From Sporocytophaga sp. (lineage in GTDB: Bacteria; Bacteroidota; Bacteroidia; Cytophagales; Cytophagaceae), in the NCBI GenBank assembly GCA_024707265.1, contig JANQAB010000006.1, positions 253,001 to 317,000 of the forward strand: 64,000 nt of DNA, written 5' to 3'. This document shows, piece by piece, positions 63,250 to 64,000 of the stretch. The position numbers were made by a program, and so were the translations under genes. The notes under the pieces were generated by a model, which was not told the DNA's origin, did no database searches, and saw only the letters and a list, made by a program, of their open reading frames with translations. Each line of letters begins with the position of its first letter. The stretch's first letter is position 1.

Positions 63250-64000
63250 CTACTTATCCCACCATAAGCGCGGACTCTGATGGTCAGAAGATTTTGTAGG
63301 GATATTCGTATTTAATACTTCTTCATTCTGAGGATATGGAAGTCTTCTTGGAATTCCGCCACCAGGATTAGAAGCATGATCTCCATCAGGGAGCAGACTC
63401 AACTGAGGATAACCCGTTCTTCTGTAATCTACCCAAGGCTCTGGCTGAGCATATAAAGCAATATACTTTTGAGTAATGATCGTTTTAAGATCTGTTTCAT
63501 AATCTCCCGTTAAAGTGACCTTGACATTGATATAAGATGTTCTTTTAGCCTCAGTTGCATTGGTATCTGCAGGATCTGTGACTATTTTATTAAATGAAGC
63601 ACGAACAGCATCCTGCAATGCAAGTTGCGCTCCTCCATCTCCCAATATAAGCCTCGCTTCTGCTTCTATCAGTTTATTCTCTACAAAGGATGTAAAAATA
63701 ACCTGAGAGGTTCTTGATGCAACAAAAGGACCAGGAGTTGAAAAAGCGATAACTCCGGGAGTAGGTAATCCTGCAAATTTTCCACCGGCATGATTTATTA
63801 AATAAAGCCTTCTGGGATCAATCAGAGAGACTACTTTATTTCCAGGATCTGTAGCTTCATTTCCATTCAGAAGGTTTACAATAGCCTTTCCGGCAACTAT
63901 CCAGTTGGGCCTATAGGAACCATATTGAAATATAGGATTTGAAGTTGTTGGAGCCGTGGTATAAGCCACAGCTAGATCTCCTGCGTTTGAAGTGATTCCT
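63250..64000 (-). CDS. SusD/RagB-like outer-membrane glycan-binding lipoprotein (C-terminal part, cut by window end)
   Basis: The frame stays open to the last base, so the start lies beyond the window; a GTG at 63969 is internal, not the start. The visible 239+ residues have the SusD C-terminal pattern: FTSFVENKLIEAEARLILGD, LYAQPEPWVDYRRTGYPQL and GIPRRLPYPQNEEVLN ending in WWDK. SusD partners a SusC TonB-dependent channel to capture oligosaccharides; susC should lie just beyond the window. With two sulfatases downstream, the target is likely a sulfated glycan. Confidence 0.88.
   Translation of the reverse strand, partial: GITSNAGDLAVAYTTAPTTSNPIFQYGSYRPNWIVAGKAIVNLLNGNEATDPGNKVVSLIDPRRLYLINHAGGKFAGLPTPGVIAFSTPGPFVASRTSQVIFTSFVENKLIEAEARLILGDGGAQLALQDAVRASFNKIVTDPADTNATEAKRTSYINVKVTLTGDYETDLKTIITQKYIALYAQPEPWVDYRRTGYPQLSLLPDGDHASNPGGGIPRRLPYPQNEEVLNTNIPTKSSDHQSPRLWWDK

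Noticed and set aside
1..64000. tRNA, rRNA, transposase, integrase or phage genes
   Set aside because: None recognised by reading both strands; a covariance-model scan was not possible here.

Overview
The window is a 64 kb chromosomal stretch of an AT-rich Bacteroidota bacterium, probably of the Cytophagales. The evidence is a fused lpxC/fabZ gene in an lpxD-lpxC/fabZ-lpxA operon, PorX (the PglZ-domain response regulator of type IX secretion), a cargo protein with a type IX C-terminal sorting domain, an S46 dipeptidyl peptidase, an IPExxxVDY protein joined to pyruvate kinase, a SusD-like protein, and few Shine-Dalgarno sequences. The genus is inference. No rRNA, tRNA, CRISPR array, prophage or insertion sequence was seen.

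Layout. 0-5 kb: a HAD hydrolase, a formylglycine-generating enzyme (sulfatase activator), a SulP anion transporter and a YihY/BrkB membrane protein. 5-10 kb: universal stress protein, unknown protein, DnaJ/CbpA co-chaperone, then two orphan genes among heptamer repeat arrays and an NAD(P)H-binding protein. 10-17 kb: thioredoxin-fold proteins, PRC-barrel protein, DUF3127 protein, ArfB, FKBP isomerase, RhlE helicase and a PAS histidine kinase. 17-23 kb: Ca2+-type P-type ATPase, second universal stress protein, alpha/beta hydrolase, polyprenyl synthase. 24-31 kb: sialate O-acetylesterase, DUF4136 lipoprotein, metallo-hydrolase, M42 aminopeptidase, pyruvate kinase. 31-38 kb: acpP-fabF-rnc, nadE, lgt, yidD. 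37-46 kb: outer-membrane barrel protein, S46 peptidase, CheY-like regulator, valS, OmpA-like protein. 46-55 kb: alanine dehydrogenase, tsaE, porX, HD hydrolase, lipid A operon, ABC ATPase. 55-64 kb: type IX cargo protein and a minus-strand sulfatase locus (NTF2-like protein, two Cys-type sulfatases flanking a sterol-desaturase-family hydroxylase and a 39-residue membrane peptide, then the end of a SusD-like gene).

The FGE at 1.3 kb keeps both catalytic cysteines and both sulfatases carry the CxPxR motif it modifies, so the two ends of the window are biochemically linked. PorX and the sorting-domain protein are another pair linked by pathway. Universal stress proteins, DnaJ, the P-type ATPase, SulP and YihY look like a stress or dormancy gene set.

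Two signals run across the window. First, eleven conserved genes, including nadE, ispB-like, porX and a P-type ATPase, are each split by one single-base frameshift. Ten are one surplus base in an A or T run of 5-9; one is a missing base. Each repairs to a full-length family member, so homopolymer miscalling is the simplest explanation and transcript slippage the more exciting one. Second, seven intergenic loci carry about 55 units of a 7-bp repeat (consensus AAAGCTK/AAAGTTK), usually starting at a stop codon and in places forming long hairpins. I know of no name for this element.
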